Shown: positions 10,101-19,576, counted from the first letter of the stretch. The stretch is 64,000 nucleotides of DNA from Calditrichia bacterium (GCA_028284445.1 JANQRS010000058.1:1-64000), one strand, 5' to 3'. Notes: generated by a model from the letters alone, not told the origin. Numbers and translations: made by a program.

Positions 10101-11325
10101 GTGAACCGGCCAGGAAATTGAAATGTGGTCGCACAACGCCTGATGCCGGATTCTCTGATCCGCTTTGCTGCTGGTCTGTGCCTAAATAATGAACGCCATG
10201 ATTGGTTGTTACATACAGGGTCTCCTCAAATCTTTGAACTCTTAGAGGAATATCGTTCAGCCCATGCCGGCTATCAAAGTGCCTCACAGGATTTGACATT
10301 TCAATGCGGCTATAGCCATCTCCGGAACCTACCCAAAGGCTGCCTTCGCGATCCAAGGTTATGCTGTGAATGGCATCGCTGAGTAAGCCGGTAGATCGAT
10401 CAAACAGCTGAAGAAGGTCTCCTTGAGCATCGAGTATAAGCAAGCCACTCTTGTAGGTGCCGACAGCCAAAGTTCCGTCGGGCAAAGCCAATAGGGACGT
10501 GGGCACGCTGCTTTCTAGCAATCTGTCGATGGCAGTTCTCCACCGTTTGACCGCATTGTTCGAATAGACAAAGAACCCCTTGTTTTTATGAAGCAATAAT
10601 AACTTCAGCTTCGAGTGCATTCCGGGATTAGCGAAGTTGACCGGCAACGGTATCAGATCATATATCTTATTTGCCGAAAACCCTTCCAGACCGGGGATTG
10701 TCTCAAGCTGGCCACCTCTTAAATACTGGATGCCGATGTCGCGTTGAGGGACAAGAAGTTGTTCATTGATGTTGAAGGTGAACGGGGAAAACTCAGTATC
10801 TGCCTTAACAACACTCAGCGTAGTATCCGCGGCCCCGATGCCGGTCAATTTCAGGATCTGCTTTTTGCTTGTAAAATAGACGGCGTCCGGCAGATTGTGA
10901 ACTTTGAGAATTGCACCGAATTGACGCTGATTTTTTGGAAGCCTTGCGAGTAGGGATTGGAAAGTTAGCTTACCTTTCTCGTCCGGACGAAGAAGTCCCA
11001 GTTCGTTGAAGGAGCCAACGAATATATTGCCAAGCGTGTCAGCAGCTAATGCGTAGCCAGCCGGATAGTGAGTCGGCTTATGGCGGCGCCAGGTTTTACC
11101 GTCATATTCGAAAATACCACCGGTGTTCCCGCAAAACATTGTGCCTGCCGGCGTTTGGATGATTTGCCATGTTTGCGGCGATCCGCCGTACATATCTGTA
11201 GTGAAATTTTCAATATGTGGCAGGCCAATTTCCGGGAGTTGGATTTGAGCAAAGAGGGGAGAAATCAAAAACACATGGACAAGTACAAATAGGCACAATC
11301 CAGGACGGAAAAACAGGTATCTCAA
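7147..11325 (-). CDS. Hybrid two-component system sensor/regulator (HTCS type)
   Basis: A 1392-residue protein uniting a whole two-component pathway. In order: signal peptide (about 1-26); periplasmic two-propeller sensor built of reg_prop repeats (about 40-690); Y_Y_Y domain (about 700-765); one membrane helix (WWAYLLYAMALGSLLIFIV); HisKA with the phospho-acceptor in SHEFRTPL; HATPase_c with a GGSGIGLAI G-box; receiver domain with DIMMPG aspartate and LNKPF lysine; and a C-terminal AraC-type double helix-turn-helix. In Bacteroidetes such proteins sense glycans and activate adjacent loci. Here the adjacent co-oriented genes encode FG-GAP surface proteins, the best candidates for its regulon. 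Confidence 0.95.
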   Translation of the reverse strand: MRYLFFRPGLCLFVLVHVFLISPLFAQIQLPEIGLPHIENFTTDMYGGSPQTWQIIQTPAGTMFCGNTGGIFEYDGKTWRRHKPTHYPAGYALAADTLGNIFVGSFNELGLLRPDEKGKLTFQSLLARLPKNQRQFGAILKVHNLPDAVYFTSKKQILKLTGIGAADTTLSVVKADTEFSPFTFNINEQLLVPQRDIGIQYLRGGQLETIPGLEGFSANKIYDLIPLPVNFANPGMHSKLKLLLLHKNKGFFVYSNNAVKRWRTAIDRLLESSVPTSLLALPDGTLAVGTYKSGLLILDAQGDLLQLFDRSTGLLSDAIHSITLDREGSLWVGSGDGYSRIEMSNPVRHFDSRHGLNDIPLRVQRFEETLYVTTNHGVHYLGTDQQQSGSENPASGVVRPHFNFLAGSPSTQMWTFADMGEVLLVGSNHTLYAISNRQAHAILDYPAYALCRSGKDASRVWVGGDKGVRAIRMPASRKKDELLLRDRWVDEGLLPGLDINVESIHETTNGDLWVVPREQNRIMHVEFDHQSTDVATAMITTYDSSNGLPEATNFTASLLQGQIVVAANDRPYKFDAAENRFEIDTQLFARTDGQFNGGEISEDKFGNLWIASAGPSRTPGVFYQQEQRWHLKANINRKAKYPAYLNPDKDGTMWITGGESLIQYPTGYHQHDQSPFKTLLRRVKVLSSDTLFDGYSSGITSSVKYQQELDYEQNALRFEFAASGYLSNSKTEFRYKLSGFDERWSNWTSETRKDYTNLPEGIYTFRVHSRHIDGRTGEEHRFQFSILPPWYRSWWAYLLYAMALGSLLIFIVSWRSQQLVREKQALERLVADRTLEINSQAEKLREMDKLKSRFFANISHEFRTPLTLILGPLQDMIHGALPKDPVPQFKIMKENGNRLLRLVNQLLDLSRLESDTAPLQASEQDFLPFIRSIVDNFNQAAKARNIELSLVSPERSVMLIYNREALEKIFYNLLSNALKFTEPGGSVRIEVKQIADETGPVENSSVPGTRSMLEISVLDNGSGIPASQLPYVFDRFYQAANIPGEGSEATWQYGGSGIGLAITRELVLRHGGEIRVESEAGAGSTFLVRLPLGRDHLWYNRIQLIEPCPVVPTATTEAYEASPRKADLQQTPQSPERPLVLIVEDHGDVRQYIARQLSSEYDILEAADGNTGRDLAFQHLPDLIISDIMMPGLDGFELCRQLKNNIKSSHIPIILLTARAEDVDRIAGLEIGADDYLNKPFNSEELKIRVNNLIDLRRKLQEKLRRDLQLEPAKFELPSLDEQFLAAAKDCVEQKMDRFDFNATALANELSMSRMQLYRKLQSLVGLSASHYIRTIRLNRARQLLEESNATVTEISYAVGFNELAYFSKCFKAQFGKTPSDILKSKPTKTHG

Positions 11326-11494
11326 CTTCTATCTCCGGGCAGTAGACAAGGCGTTCCAATTTCAGCTAGATATAGATTAAGGAGAGCGAAAGCGTGCGCA
11401 ATTCCTGAACAGTTTTGCTAACCTACGACCTGTGGCAAATATTTGTTACGTAAAGCGCCATAACAACACCTCACATCTCACCGCCTGACCACTA

Positions 11495-12343
11495 TCACTT
11501 ATCTTTTTTGACTACCCCCAGCACATTCGGAATGGGCATGGCCCGGGGCTTTGGATTGCGCAAGAACCAGGTATTGCGAAAGTGGCCATAGCGCTCAATT
11601 CGACGCCTGTCGTGTGAAATGTAAAGTCCGGCTTCTGGCCCGCCCTCCAGATACATCGCATTATAAATATCTATGGGTAATTCCAGCAGGATGTTGATGA
11701 AGTTGTGCACGCTGTAAGGCGTGCGCGAATGAATTAACAGAATATGCCCCGATTTATCCATGCCCAGTACCACCATGCTCCACTTCTCGTCCCGCGGACG
11801 CCAGGTGTTTTCCTGCGAGCAATTGATCATGCGAATACTTTGGAGAACGTAATCATACTGCTGAACCAGCGAGTCCAGATTGTGACATTCGCGGTCAATG
11901 ATTCTTGCATGCGCCAGCGAACTGTCTTTGCGGCCGCTGACAAATACCGCCATGTTGCGATTAAAATGACTGTTATTGATATGATTGCCGCTGCGCAGGT
12001 AGCCGACGCTGGTTTTCAGATCTTCCTGATACATGCCGGCATTAACCACGGCAAGCAAGCCATGCGCTTGTGCCCATTGCTTGACGGTCTTTTGCTGTCC
12101 ATCGCCGGCTGAGGCCGGAAATAGTTGCAGTTCAAAAAGTTCGGGATCAATGCGGAGGATCGTAACGGAAACATTATCATCTTTCTTGCCGCTCTCAGGC
12201 TCAAATTCGCCGATCATCAAACCGTTATCCAATGCTTGCCAGGTTGAATCTTGCCCCGAGCATGACAGGCTAAATAGGCAAGAGAGCAATATGAATTTCG
12301 AGATAAGCAGTTTGATCGACATAAAAATCCACTTATTTTCCAT
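11495..12343 (-). CDS. Phosphodiester glycosidase (NAGPA/DUF2233)-like lipoprotein
   Basis: About 282 residues with a hydrophobic N-terminus ending in LSCSG, which suggests a lipoprotein signal. The mature part resembles the phosphodiester glycosidase domain of NAGPA/DUF2233: VNAGMYQED, the segment SIRMINC, and the late LEGGPEAGLY motif. Family members remove sugars from phosphodiesters or act on cell-wall glycans; the substrate here is unknown. Possible starts are 12388, 12343 and 12322; the last gives the shortest signal peptide. It is divergent from rqcH across a short AT-rich gap. Confidence 0.75.
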   Translation of the reverse strand: MENKWIFMSIKLLISKFILLSCLFSLSCSGQDSTWQALDNGLMIGEFEPESGKKDDNVSVTILRIDPELFELQLFPASAGDGQQKTVKQWAQAHGLLAVVNAGMYQEDLKTSVGYLRSGNHINNSHFNRNMAVFVSGRKDSSLAHARIIDRECHNLDSLVQQYDYVLQSIRMINCSQENTWRPRDEKWSMVVLGMDKSGHILLIHSRTPYSVHNFINILLELPIDIYNAMYLEGGPEAGLYISHDRRRIERYGHFRNTWFLRNPKPRAMPIPNVLGVVKKDK

Positions 12344-12420
12344 CGGCAGGAATTTTACGCCTGCCGGACAAAAAAGTTTGAATCGCACAATATATCAGTC
12401 AGTAGAACAATTTTGCAAGT

Positions 12421-14088
12421 ATGCACCTTAATTATCTGACCCTGGAAAGACAAGCACATTTTCTCAATCGGCAAACCGGCGATTTTATCATTGCAGAGAG
12501 CTTTACGCAAAACCGCAACGAGTGGATATTGTTGTGTCGCAAAGACGATCAGGAACTGGTGCTGCAGTTGAGTTGCGATGGTAAGTATCCGCACGTCATT
12601 TTGCTGGATTATGTTAAGCGCCGCCGAAATTCTGTGGATGTCATGCCGGAGGTGCTCGGATGGAAAATTGCAGGTGTGGAGCTGATGCGCGGCGAACGCA
12701 TAATGACAATGTTGTTTTCCGGACGTGAAGAAACACTCGTGCTACGCCTCTTTACAAACCGCAGCAATTTTCTTTTGGTTGATGGACAGCAGACGATTAT
12801 AACAGCGTTCAAGTCGGGCAGGGATGAAGCTGGAAATGCCTTCAAAATGCAGGAACAGTCGTCTCCTTTTCTACCGGATTTAGACCTTGAAGAATTTACG
12901 GATTTCCTTTTGGACAAAGAGGATTTGTCTCTTGAAAAAGCCTTGCGCAGGATTCGTCCCTTTAATGCCCGATTGGCTTTTGAAGCCCTAAAGCGCACCG
13001 GCATTGATGGAAAACAGAAAGCCGGCGTACTTGGAGAGGAAGAAATACTAAGCCTCTGGGAGGGGGCATGGGATTTATTGGCCGACTGTCAGAATGGACA
13101 AGCTTGTATCTACCAACTATCGGAATATGAGGAAGTGTTTACCCCCTGCCCATTTCGATCAATGGAAGGTGAAGCGACAAAGACCTTTGATGATGTTAAT
13201 AGTGCGCTGCGGTCGTTCAATTTTCGCGCTGCGCGCCTGATGCATGTTGGCCGCAGCAAAACGAAATACCTGCAACTGCTCAGCAAGAAGATTGACAAAC
13301 TTGACCACAGTGTCGAGAAGCTTCGGGCCAATAAGGTGGATCCTCAGAAGAAGGCCCACTACCAGCGCATTGGCCAGCTCATTGCCTCTCAGCCACATCT
13401 GATAGAAGCTAATGTTCGACAGGTGACCTTGATTGACTACTATGATGAAAACATGCCGGAGATTACGGTCAATATTGACCCGGAGCGATCCGCCAAAGAT
13501 AATGCCGAGGCGTATTTCAAGCGAGCCCGCCAGTATGACGACAAAGTGGCTTCTTACCACAAGAAGGCAGACACGCTTGAAAAGCAGTTGAGGGAACTTA
13601 GTGTTCTTCGGGAAAGCCTGGAAGCTGCTGAGACGGTAAAGGCCCTGGAAAAAGTAGAAGAGCAACTGAAGGCTGCCCGCATTGTTCAACCGGATAAGGC
13701 AGAGCGATCTGATTTTCGATTGCCATATAAGGAATATTTCTGGAAAGATTTTCCGGTGCGGGTTGGCAGAAGCGCAAAGGACAATGATCAGCTTACATTC
13801 AAGCATTCCGCACGTGAGGATATTTGGATGCACGTCCAGGGGTATTCAGGATCGCATGTTGTCATTCCAAATCCCGCGCGTCTGGATTCGCTGCCGAACG
13901 ATTTACTAACCTACGCCGCCAGACTAGCAGTCACATTCAGCACTGCCAAACACGCCAGTTACGTTCCGGTGCTCTATACACAAATTCGCTATGTCCGCAA
14001 ACCGCGCAAGTCGCCGCCTGGAACCGTAGTTCCGGCAAATACCAAAACAATTTTTGTTGATCCGCTTGGTCCGGATGAATTGATGTGA
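12421..14088 (+). CDS. rqcH: NFACT-family ribosome quality control protein RqcH
   Basis: A 555-residue NFACT protein. The layout is an N-terminal NFACT-N domain (about 1-200), a helical middle, a coiled-coil stalk (about 285-420, rich in K/E/L heptads) and a C-terminal NFACT-R domain with DIWMHVQGYSGSHVVI. RqcH binds stalled 50S-peptidyl-tRNA complexes and recruits tRNA-Ala to add C-terminal alanine tails. In older annotations the family was called fibronectin-binding protein A. Length is normal. The start ATG at 12421 lies in the divergent intergenic region and lacks a strong Shine-Dalgarno. Confidence 0.9.
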   Translation: MHLNYLTLERQAHFLNRQTGDFIIAESFTQNRNEWILLCRKDDQELVLQLSCDGKYPHVILLDYVKRRRNSVDVMPEVLGWKIAGVELMRGERIMTMLFSGREETLVLRLFTNRSNFLLVDGQQTIITAFKSGRDEAGNAFKMQEQSSPFLPDLDLEEFTDFLLDKEDLSLEKALRRIRPFNARLAFEALKRTGIDGKQKAGVLGEEEILSLWEGAWDLLADCQNGQACIYQLSEYEEVFTPCPFRSMEGEATKTFDDVNSALRSFNFRAARLMHVGRSKTKYLQLLSKKIDKLDHSVEKLRANKVDPQKKAHYQRIGQLIASQPHLIEANVRQVTLIDYYDENMPEITVNIDPERSAKDNAEAYFKRARQYDDKVASYHKKADTLEKQLRELSVLRESLEAAETVKALEKVEEQLKAARIVQPDKAERSDFRLPYKEYFWKDFPVRVGRSAKDNDQLTFKHSAREDIWMHVQGYSGSHVVIPNPARLDSLPNDLLTYAARLAVTFSTAKHASYVPVLYTQIRYVRKPRKSPPGTVVPANTKTIFVDPLGPDELM

Positions 14089-14164
14089 CATTAAATTTGC
14101 AGCAGAGCTGCCAACGAAGCTATTGTGTGTGACATCTACAGCAGAGCTGCAAATGAGGGGATGG

Positions 14165-14581
14165 TCAGGCAATGAGTTGGTTAGGGAATACTTCCTCTAT
14201 AACGCTTCGCAGTTCCAATGGCTTAATCGGTTTGTGAAGAATGTATTTGACATTCATTTGCTGCAGATTGCCGATCAGATCATTGTTGAGGTTGCCGGAT
14301 ACAACCATGATCGGTAAATCAGAATTGACTTGCCGGATTTGCGTGATCAGTTCGAAACCGCCGAGGTGGGGCATAACCATATCTGTGATCAGCAAATCAT
14401 AGCGTTGCTTCAGCAGTTTGTGAAGCGCTTCCTCGCCATTGTAAACTGTAACAACGTGAAAACCTTCCAGCGTTAGCCAGGTGTCGATGCTTCGGCTTAA
14501 CCCGCGATCATCCTCGGCGAGCAAAATCTTCTTCATACTGATCTCACAAATTTCAGGTTCAAATGCATCGCGATCTTTCAT
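14165..14581 (-). CDS. Single-domain response regulator
   Basis: A 138-residue stand-alone receiver domain (about residues 17-133) with acidic pair EDD at 23-25, phospho-acceptor D67 in LITDMVMP and the conserved lysine in HKPIKP. There is no output domain, so it acts as a phosphorelay or protein-interaction module. The ATG at 14581 has AAAGGAG at the right distance, so I keep the 15-residue extension ahead of MKKILL. Transcription is probably from a sigma-54 promoter at 14611-14626, and the adjacent NtrC-type regulator is the obvious activator. Confidence 0.92.
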   Translation of the reverse strand: MKDRDAFEPEICEISMKKILLAEDDRGLSRSIDTWLTLEGFHVVTVYNGEEALHKLLKQRYDLLITDMVMPHLGGFELITQIRQVNSDLPIMVVSGNLNNDLIGNLQQMNVKYILHKPIKPLELRSVIEEVFPNQLIA

Positions 14582-14610
14582 GTTTCTCCTTTACTCCTCT
14601 TCACTAACAA

Positions 14611-14626
14611 TGCAAATGCCTTGCCA
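14611..14626 (-). promoter_or_regulatory. Sigma-54 (-24/-12) promoter
   Basis: The minus strand reads TGGCAAGGCATTTGCA, matching the sigma-54 consensus with GG and GC exactly ten bases apart. The predicted start would fall about 20 bases before the response regulator ATG at 14581, leaving just enough leader for its AAAGGAG ribosome-binding site. Confidence 0.7.
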
Positions 14627-14993
14627 TATTTTTGACAACGCAAGACGTTGTGCCGGTGGTGGCCGGGATCAGCATTTAGCGAATCTCCATGAGACATTTA
14701 TTATCCGGTTGTAACAGGACTACACTTGCTGAAGATGAAGGCAAAGATCGTTCCGATATTTTTATATTCGGTCAAAAAACAGGTTTTCCGCAACAGAATT
14801 CTTTGAAATAATATGCTGACCAGAGAAAAAATGTCGAAATCATGAACAATTGGGATGCTTTTTCAACAGATTTGCATGAATGGGAAACGGAAAGTGGCGA
14901 GACGAGGTGATTTATACGTTGGTCAGGAATCTGCCGAACAGCTTGCTCCGCGGCCAGCGCCGGCAGAGCACAACTGACGGTTGTGTAAATTAT
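14627..14993. other. Intergenic region without a recognised gene
   Basis: This 367-base gap lies between the sigma-54 promoter and the end of the NtrC-type regulator gene. It would have to hold the enhancer sites for the promoter and perhaps the terminator of the kinase-regulator operon. I see no convincing ORF, tRNA or strong T-tailed hairpin. Confidence 0.5.
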
Positions 14994-16358
14994 TTACAGT
15001 TCGGCTTCGCCGATTTGGTATTCTTCAAGCTTATTGTAAAGTGAGCGACGGCTAATACCGAGGATGGTAGCTGCCTTCAACTTGTTGCCGTGAACAGCCT
15101 TTAATGTTTGGATGATCATCGTCTTCTCAACTTCGGACAAGGCCACGCCCGGCTTGAAGGTGATGTTAACCTGGGCGAGTCCCGGCTTGACAATATTGTT
15201 CGGCAGGTGCTTGACATCAATTTGATTGTTTGCTGTCAGGACGGCCCGGAGAATGACGTTGCGCAGTTCACGTACGTTGCCCGGCCAGTGGTACGCTTGC
15301 AACACTTCAATTGCCCGCGGCGTGATCGTTTCGATCTTGCGGCTCAATTCCATGTTGAATGACTCACGATAATAATTGGCGAGGTAGGGGATATCCTGCT
15401 TGCGATCACGAAGTGGCGGCAACTCGATGGCAAAAACATTGAGGCGATAATAGAGATCTTCACGAAAGCGATTTTCCTCGATCATCTTTTCGAGACTTTC
15501 ATTGGATGCGGCAATGATTCGCACATCCACCTTAATTGAGCGATTGCTCCCGACACGTTCAATGACCTGGGTTTCCAAGACGCGGAGAAGGCTGATTTGT
15601 ACTTCAGCGCTCATCGTTCCGATTTCATCGAGAAAAAGGGTGCCTTTGTTGGCCTCTTCAAACTTCCCCTTTTTGTCTGAAATGGCGCCGGTAAACGCCC
15701 CCTTCAAATGCCCGAAAAGCTCCGAGGCAATGAGCTCCTTGGGAATAGCGCCGGTATTGACGGCGATAAAGGGATTGTCCTTCCGCGAGGATAAATCGTG
15801 GATGGCATTGGCAATCATCTCTTTACCGGTGCCACTTTCCCCGATGATCAACACCGGGATATCGGTCGGCACAACTTCTTTGATTTTCCGGTACACCTGC
15901 TGCATCGGCTTGCTTTGGCCAACCAGCTTGTGAAAGTGGTAGTATTTCTGCAGACGTTGTTGCTTGTGCTCTTCGCTGACTTCGTCGGTTTTACCGGAGC
16001 CAAGTATGCTGTGAATCAGCTCGATTAATTTCTTCGGCTTTACCGGTTTCTGGATATAATTGATGGCCCCGAGCTTCATCGCTTCAACTGCATTTTCAAT
16101 CGTTCCGAAGCCGGTTACCATGATGACTTTCATTGACGGATAGTCCGCTTTTAGCTGCTGCAAAAAGCGCAAGCCATCCATTTCATTCATTTTATAATCG
16201 GTAATGATAAGGTCGTAAACACCGTTTTCGAGTTGTTCTATGCCAGCGCGGCCGTTTTCAGCCTGGTGGACCTCAAATCCCTCATTTTCCAGCATCGTAA
16301 CCATGCCCAGGCGCAGATTCTCGTCATCATCAACAATCAGTAGTCGATAGTTGTCCAT
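14994..16358 (-). CDS. Sigma-54-dependent NtrC-type response regulator
   Basis: A 454-residue enhancer-binding protein. The receiver domain covers about 5-118 with phospho-acceptor D54 (IITDYKMN). The AAA+ domain (about 145-375) has Walker A GESGTGKE at 173-180 and the sigma-54 contact loop GAFTGA at 220-225. A Fis-type helix-turn-helix lies at about 410-450 (AATILGISRRSLYNKL). It is encoded 14 bases downstream of its presumptive partner kinase on the same strand. Its likely targets include the sigma-54 promoter of the neighbouring single-domain response regulator. Confidence 0.95.
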   Translation of the reverse strand: MDNYRLLIVDDDENLRLGMVTMLENEGFEVHQAENGRAGIEQLENGVYDLIITDYKMNEMDGLRFLQQLKADYPSMKVIMVTGFGTIENAVEAMKLGAINYIQKPVKPKKLIELIHSILGSGKTDEVSEEHKQQRLQKYYHFHKLVGQSKPMQQVYRKIKEVVPTDIPVLIIGESGTGKEMIANAIHDLSSRKDNPFIAVNTGAIPKELIASELFGHLKGAFTGAISDKKGKFEEANKGTLFLDEIGTMSAEVQISLLRVLETQVIERVGSNRSIKVDVRIIAASNESLEKMIEENRFREDLYYRLNVFAIELPPLRDRKQDIPYLANYYRESFNMELSRKIETITPRAIEVLQAYHWPGNVRELRNVILRAVLTANNQIDVKHLPNNIVKPGLAQVNITFKPGVALSEVEKTMIIQTLKAVHGNKLKAATILGISRRSLYNKLEEYQIGEAEL

Positions 16359-16372
16359 CGAAAACGTCCCTT

Positions 16373-18202
16373 CTAAATCGGTTGTGAGGTTGGCAACTGA
16401 ATATTGAAGACAGTTCCCACCCCAGTTTTGGTTTCAAAATACAGTTTTCCTTCATGGGCTTCAACAATTTTGTGAGATATTGCCAGCCCGATTCCGCCCC
16501 CGGTATCCTTGGTTGTGAAGTAGAGATCGAAGATATTATCGCGCACATGTTCCGGGATACCGTGGCCATTATCCTTAACCGAAATGACGACATCACCCTC
16601 GCGAAAGGCGGTGCTTAACTCCACTTCACCACCCTTATCAAGCGCATCGAAACTGTTAAGAATCAGGTTGATAATAACTTGCTTCAACTGGTCTTTGCTG
16701 ATTTTGACCAGCGGCAAGTTTTTGGAAAACTGGTGCGTAATGACAGCATTGCTCTCGAAGGCCTGCTGTTGAACGAGATCCAGCACTTCATACATCAGAT
16801 CATTGATGTTCTCGTATGTCAGGTTAACATCCTGGGTCTTGGCCAGGTTGAAGAACTGATCTATAAGTTTATGCAAGCGTTCAACTTCCGAATTCAGAAT
16901 GCCGATCGACTTGCGGATTTTGCCCAACTGATCCTCATCGCTGACGGACCGTTTCACCATACTATCGACAATTTCTGTGTGAATCGCGAGAGAACTTAAT
17001 GGATTGCGAATTTCATGGCCGATGCTCGAGGCCAGCTGTGAAATGACGCCGTACTTCATACTGCGCTGCAGAGAAACGGAGAGTTGGTTAAGCAATTCAT
17101 GGTTCTTGATGTAAATGGTGACCCCACACATATTGCCATCCTGGTAAAACGGACGACTCAAGGCCTCAACATTGACCTTGCGGCCGTTCAAAAGGTTGAG
17201 GTGTAATATTTGTTTTACCTCGTGCGTCAAGGGATCTTTTGCCCGGCGATAAAGTTCCAGTAATCTTGGGTTCTTCTGAATCACGTCATAAATTCTTTTG
17301 TCCGCATTGGCTGTGCTGCGAATATGCAGGGCATCCAGCAGGTAATCATTATGGGTGATAATATTCATGTTCAAATCGAGTATCAGCAACCCCTGGTTCA
17401 GAACTCGCAACAGTGTATTAATTTGCTGTTCAGACTGCTGAAAACTCTTGTCTAAATCTGCGGTCTTCTCATAGAGCTTGTTCAGCCGATTAAAAACTGT
17501 CGCGAACTCCGGTTCAGCTTCGTCAGACGGAATATCAGTTGACGCAATTGTCTCGGCTGCCGGGTTAACCGGCTCAGCCGGCACAACTTCCCGCCGCGAA
17601 GCAAAACGCATGGCTGCCCAATACGACGCAAGGATCAGGATGGCGCCAAGCAATCCGGCTAATATTAGCAGTGAGTTACGAATCGGATAGAAGCGGTATA
17701 TCGATGTATTGGCGAGATTGCAGCGAATATGTCCGACAATCTCATCGCCCTTTCGTAAGGGCCAGACAATGTCGAGTCGTTCATAGTTGCTTTCCAAATG
17801 ACGCTCAACGATTCGAGTTTCTGTGTTTGACAGATACTCTAGTTGCTCTTCCTTGAAATAGGTGAGACCTTCCACGTCCGGATTATCGCTCAGGACAATG
17901 GTTTTGGTCGTATCAATAACGAGGATGTCCCGAATTTCGCCGTTTTTACTTGCCAGGCGTTGCAGGCGATCTCTGATCTGTTTCTTCTCGGCAGCGTCAA
18001 GATTGTAGAGGTCGAAGCTCTCATCAACGATGACATTCTCAACCTGACGTGTCAGCAGAATCGCAAATTCGGAGGTGAGTTTCGTATAAAAGTTGTTGAT
18101 TCCATTATAAACCAGGAAGAGCAGACCGCCTTCCAGCCCTACCAGGATTACGCCCAGAATTAGAATTTTTAGCAGCGTGGATTTCAAACTTTCTGATTTC
18201 AC
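16373..18202 (-). CDS. Membrane PAS-sensor histidine kinase (NtrB/AtoS-like)
   Basis: A 609-residue sensor kinase. Membrane helix 1 is at about 10-32, an extracytoplasmic sensor segment at 33-176, and membrane helix 2 at about 177-199. A linker and a PAS domain (about 262-370) follow, then HisKA with phospho-acceptor H396 (SIGHEIRNPL) and HATPase_c with N-box NLILNSFDAL, a DNGHGIP G1 box and GGGIGLAI G2 box. The downstream NtrC-type regulator is its obvious partner. The signal is unknown; the periplasmic part looks like a dCache/sCache-size loop of about 145 residues. Confidence 0.93.
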   Translation of the reverse strand: MKSESLKSTLLKILILGVILVGLEGGLLFLVYNGINNFYTKLTSEFAILLTRQVENVIVDESFDLYNLDAAEKKQIRDRLQRLASKNGEIRDILVIDTTKTIVLSDNPDVEGLTYFKEEQLEYLSNTETRIVERHLESNYERLDIVWPLRKGDEIVGHIRCNLANTSIYRFYPIRNSLLILAGLLGAILILASYWAAMRFASRREVVPAEPVNPAAETIASTDIPSDEAEPEFATVFNRLNKLYEKTADLDKSFQQSEQQINTLLRVLNQGLLILDLNMNIITHNDYLLDALHIRSTANADKRIYDVIQKNPRLLELYRRAKDPLTHEVKQILHLNLLNGRKVNVEALSRPFYQDGNMCGVTIYIKNHELLNQLSVSLQRSMKYGVISQLASSIGHEIRNPLSSLAIHTEIVDSMVKRSVSDEDQLGKIRKSIGILNSEVERLHKLIDQFFNLAKTQDVNLTYENINDLMYEVLDLVQQQAFESNAVITHQFSKNLPLVKISKDQLKQVIINLILNSFDALDKGGEVELSTAFREGDVVISVKDNGHGIPEHVRDNIFDLYFTTKDTGGGIGLAISHKIVEAHEGKLYFETKTGVGTVFNIQLPTSQPI

Positions 18203-18479
18203 GACTGTATTTCCCAGTCAGTATCGATTCAGACTGCGCAAAAGCCAATTTGCTGAGATTGGCGTAACGGCGAAGTGCTGAACATCTATGTAGAGAGAGC
18301 GCTTTTTCTGGTCCCATCCGTGTACTTCCCGCCAATACTATTTTGCAGAGACCGGTTTTAATTATGGGGCACAATATACAATAGAAATTTCGCAAGTGAG
18401 TGAGCAAAATCCCTATTTTCGAGGATTGAAAAGTGAGAATGGAATTTTTTCGCGAAAAAACGCATAGGCTTGCAAAATA

Positions 18480-19472
18480 TCAGCGAGCAAAATCGATCAA
18501 AATTCCGATGCGGTGTGCATTATCCAATTCATCATCAAATTGGGTGAATGCGTAGTCGAGGCGCACATGTGGAATGCTAAAACCCACGCCAAAGTTAACC
18601 CGCTGCAGCTCATCATAGCCACCACGCAGGAAGAGGCGCTCGTTAACAACAAATTCGCCGCCCAAGGCCCCGCTGACCAGGTTGTTGCCAAATGCATTTT
18701 CTGTCAGATTGGGCGTGTTTTCTGCCTGAACGATAAAGTCAAAGTTGGGCCGGAAATAGCTGCGGAGACCGGGCAGATTGACGAGATAGGAGGTACCAAA
18801 ACGTAAATTCGGTGTTACCAGTTCTTTTTCGCCGGTATCCCAGGCGATTAAGGTGCTGGTCACATTTCGCGCCATCACCGAGACCTGCCAGCTATCGCTT
18901 ACTGCATACATTGCGCCAGCGTCAAAACCAAGGCCGTTGGCAGTGTGATCAGCCAGATCGCGACGCACCAATTTGGCATTGAAGCCTAACATGAATTTTG
19001 AGCCGAGGCGTTGACCAAGCGAGAAGAAGAATACGTAGTCAGCGCTATTAAACTTGTCGAGCTGGCTTTCGTCGATGCCCAATAGCACGCCTTGCTCATC
19101 CAGAATACCGGCGGCACGCGAGTCTTTGATATTATCAATGCCGAGGCGGATTAAGCTAACACCGTATGATCGGTCTTCATTTGGCGAGTGAACGAAGCCC
19201 AGATAGTCATAGTTAACAGAGGCCAGGAATTGTTGAGTATGGGTGAAGCCGAGTTGGGTGCTGGTAATCTGAGCGAGGCCTGCGGGGTTGTAAAAAGCGG
19301 CAAACACATCATCTGATACCGAGGAGAAAGCGCCACCCATTGCCTGGGCCCGGGCGGATACGTCAATCGACATAAATTCGCCGGCATATTTCCGGAATTC
19401 CTGGGCGGAAATGGAACTGATGACTGTAATGATCAAAAGCTGTATGAGTAATCGAGCGCTGCGTTGCCGCAT
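18480..19472 (-). CDS. PorV/PorQ-family outer-membrane protein
   Basis: A 330-residue outer-membrane barrel with a signal peptide (about 1-23). The N-terminal signature GEFMSIDVSARAQAMGGAF and the segment DDVFAAFYNPAGLA are typical of the PorV/PorQ (UPF0164) group of the FadL-like barrel superfamily. PorV shuttles T9SS cargo to the attachment complex in Bacteroidetes, and the window encodes two T9SS-tailed proteins, so a T9SS role is plausible. Many paralogues exist in FCB genomes, so the specific function is not proven. There is no operon partner: the next gene is divergent. Confidence 0.85.
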   Translation of the reverse strand: MRQRSARLLIQLLIITVISSISAQEFRKYAGEFMSIDVSARAQAMGGAFSSVSDDVFAAFYNPAGLAQITSTQLGFTHTQQFLASVNYDYLGFVHSPNEDRSYGVSLIRLGIDNIKDSRAAGILDEQGVLLGIDESQLDKFNSADYVFFFSLGQRLGSKFMLGFNAKLVRRDLADHTANGLGFDAGAMYAVSDSWQVSVMARNVTSTLIAWDTGEKELVTPNLRFGTSYLVNLPGLRSYFRPNFDFIVQAENTPNLTENAFGNNLVSGALGGEFVVNERLFLRGGYDELQRVNFGVGFSIPHVRLDYAFTQFDDELDNAHRIGILIDFAR

Positions 19473-19576
19473 ATCTATCGTCCTTTTTGATTCTTATTCT
19501 CGTGAAACCCCTTGCGAGCAAAAAAGTTTCTGCCGGAATATAAAACCTGTCAGCATCAAAAGAAATGGATAATTTT

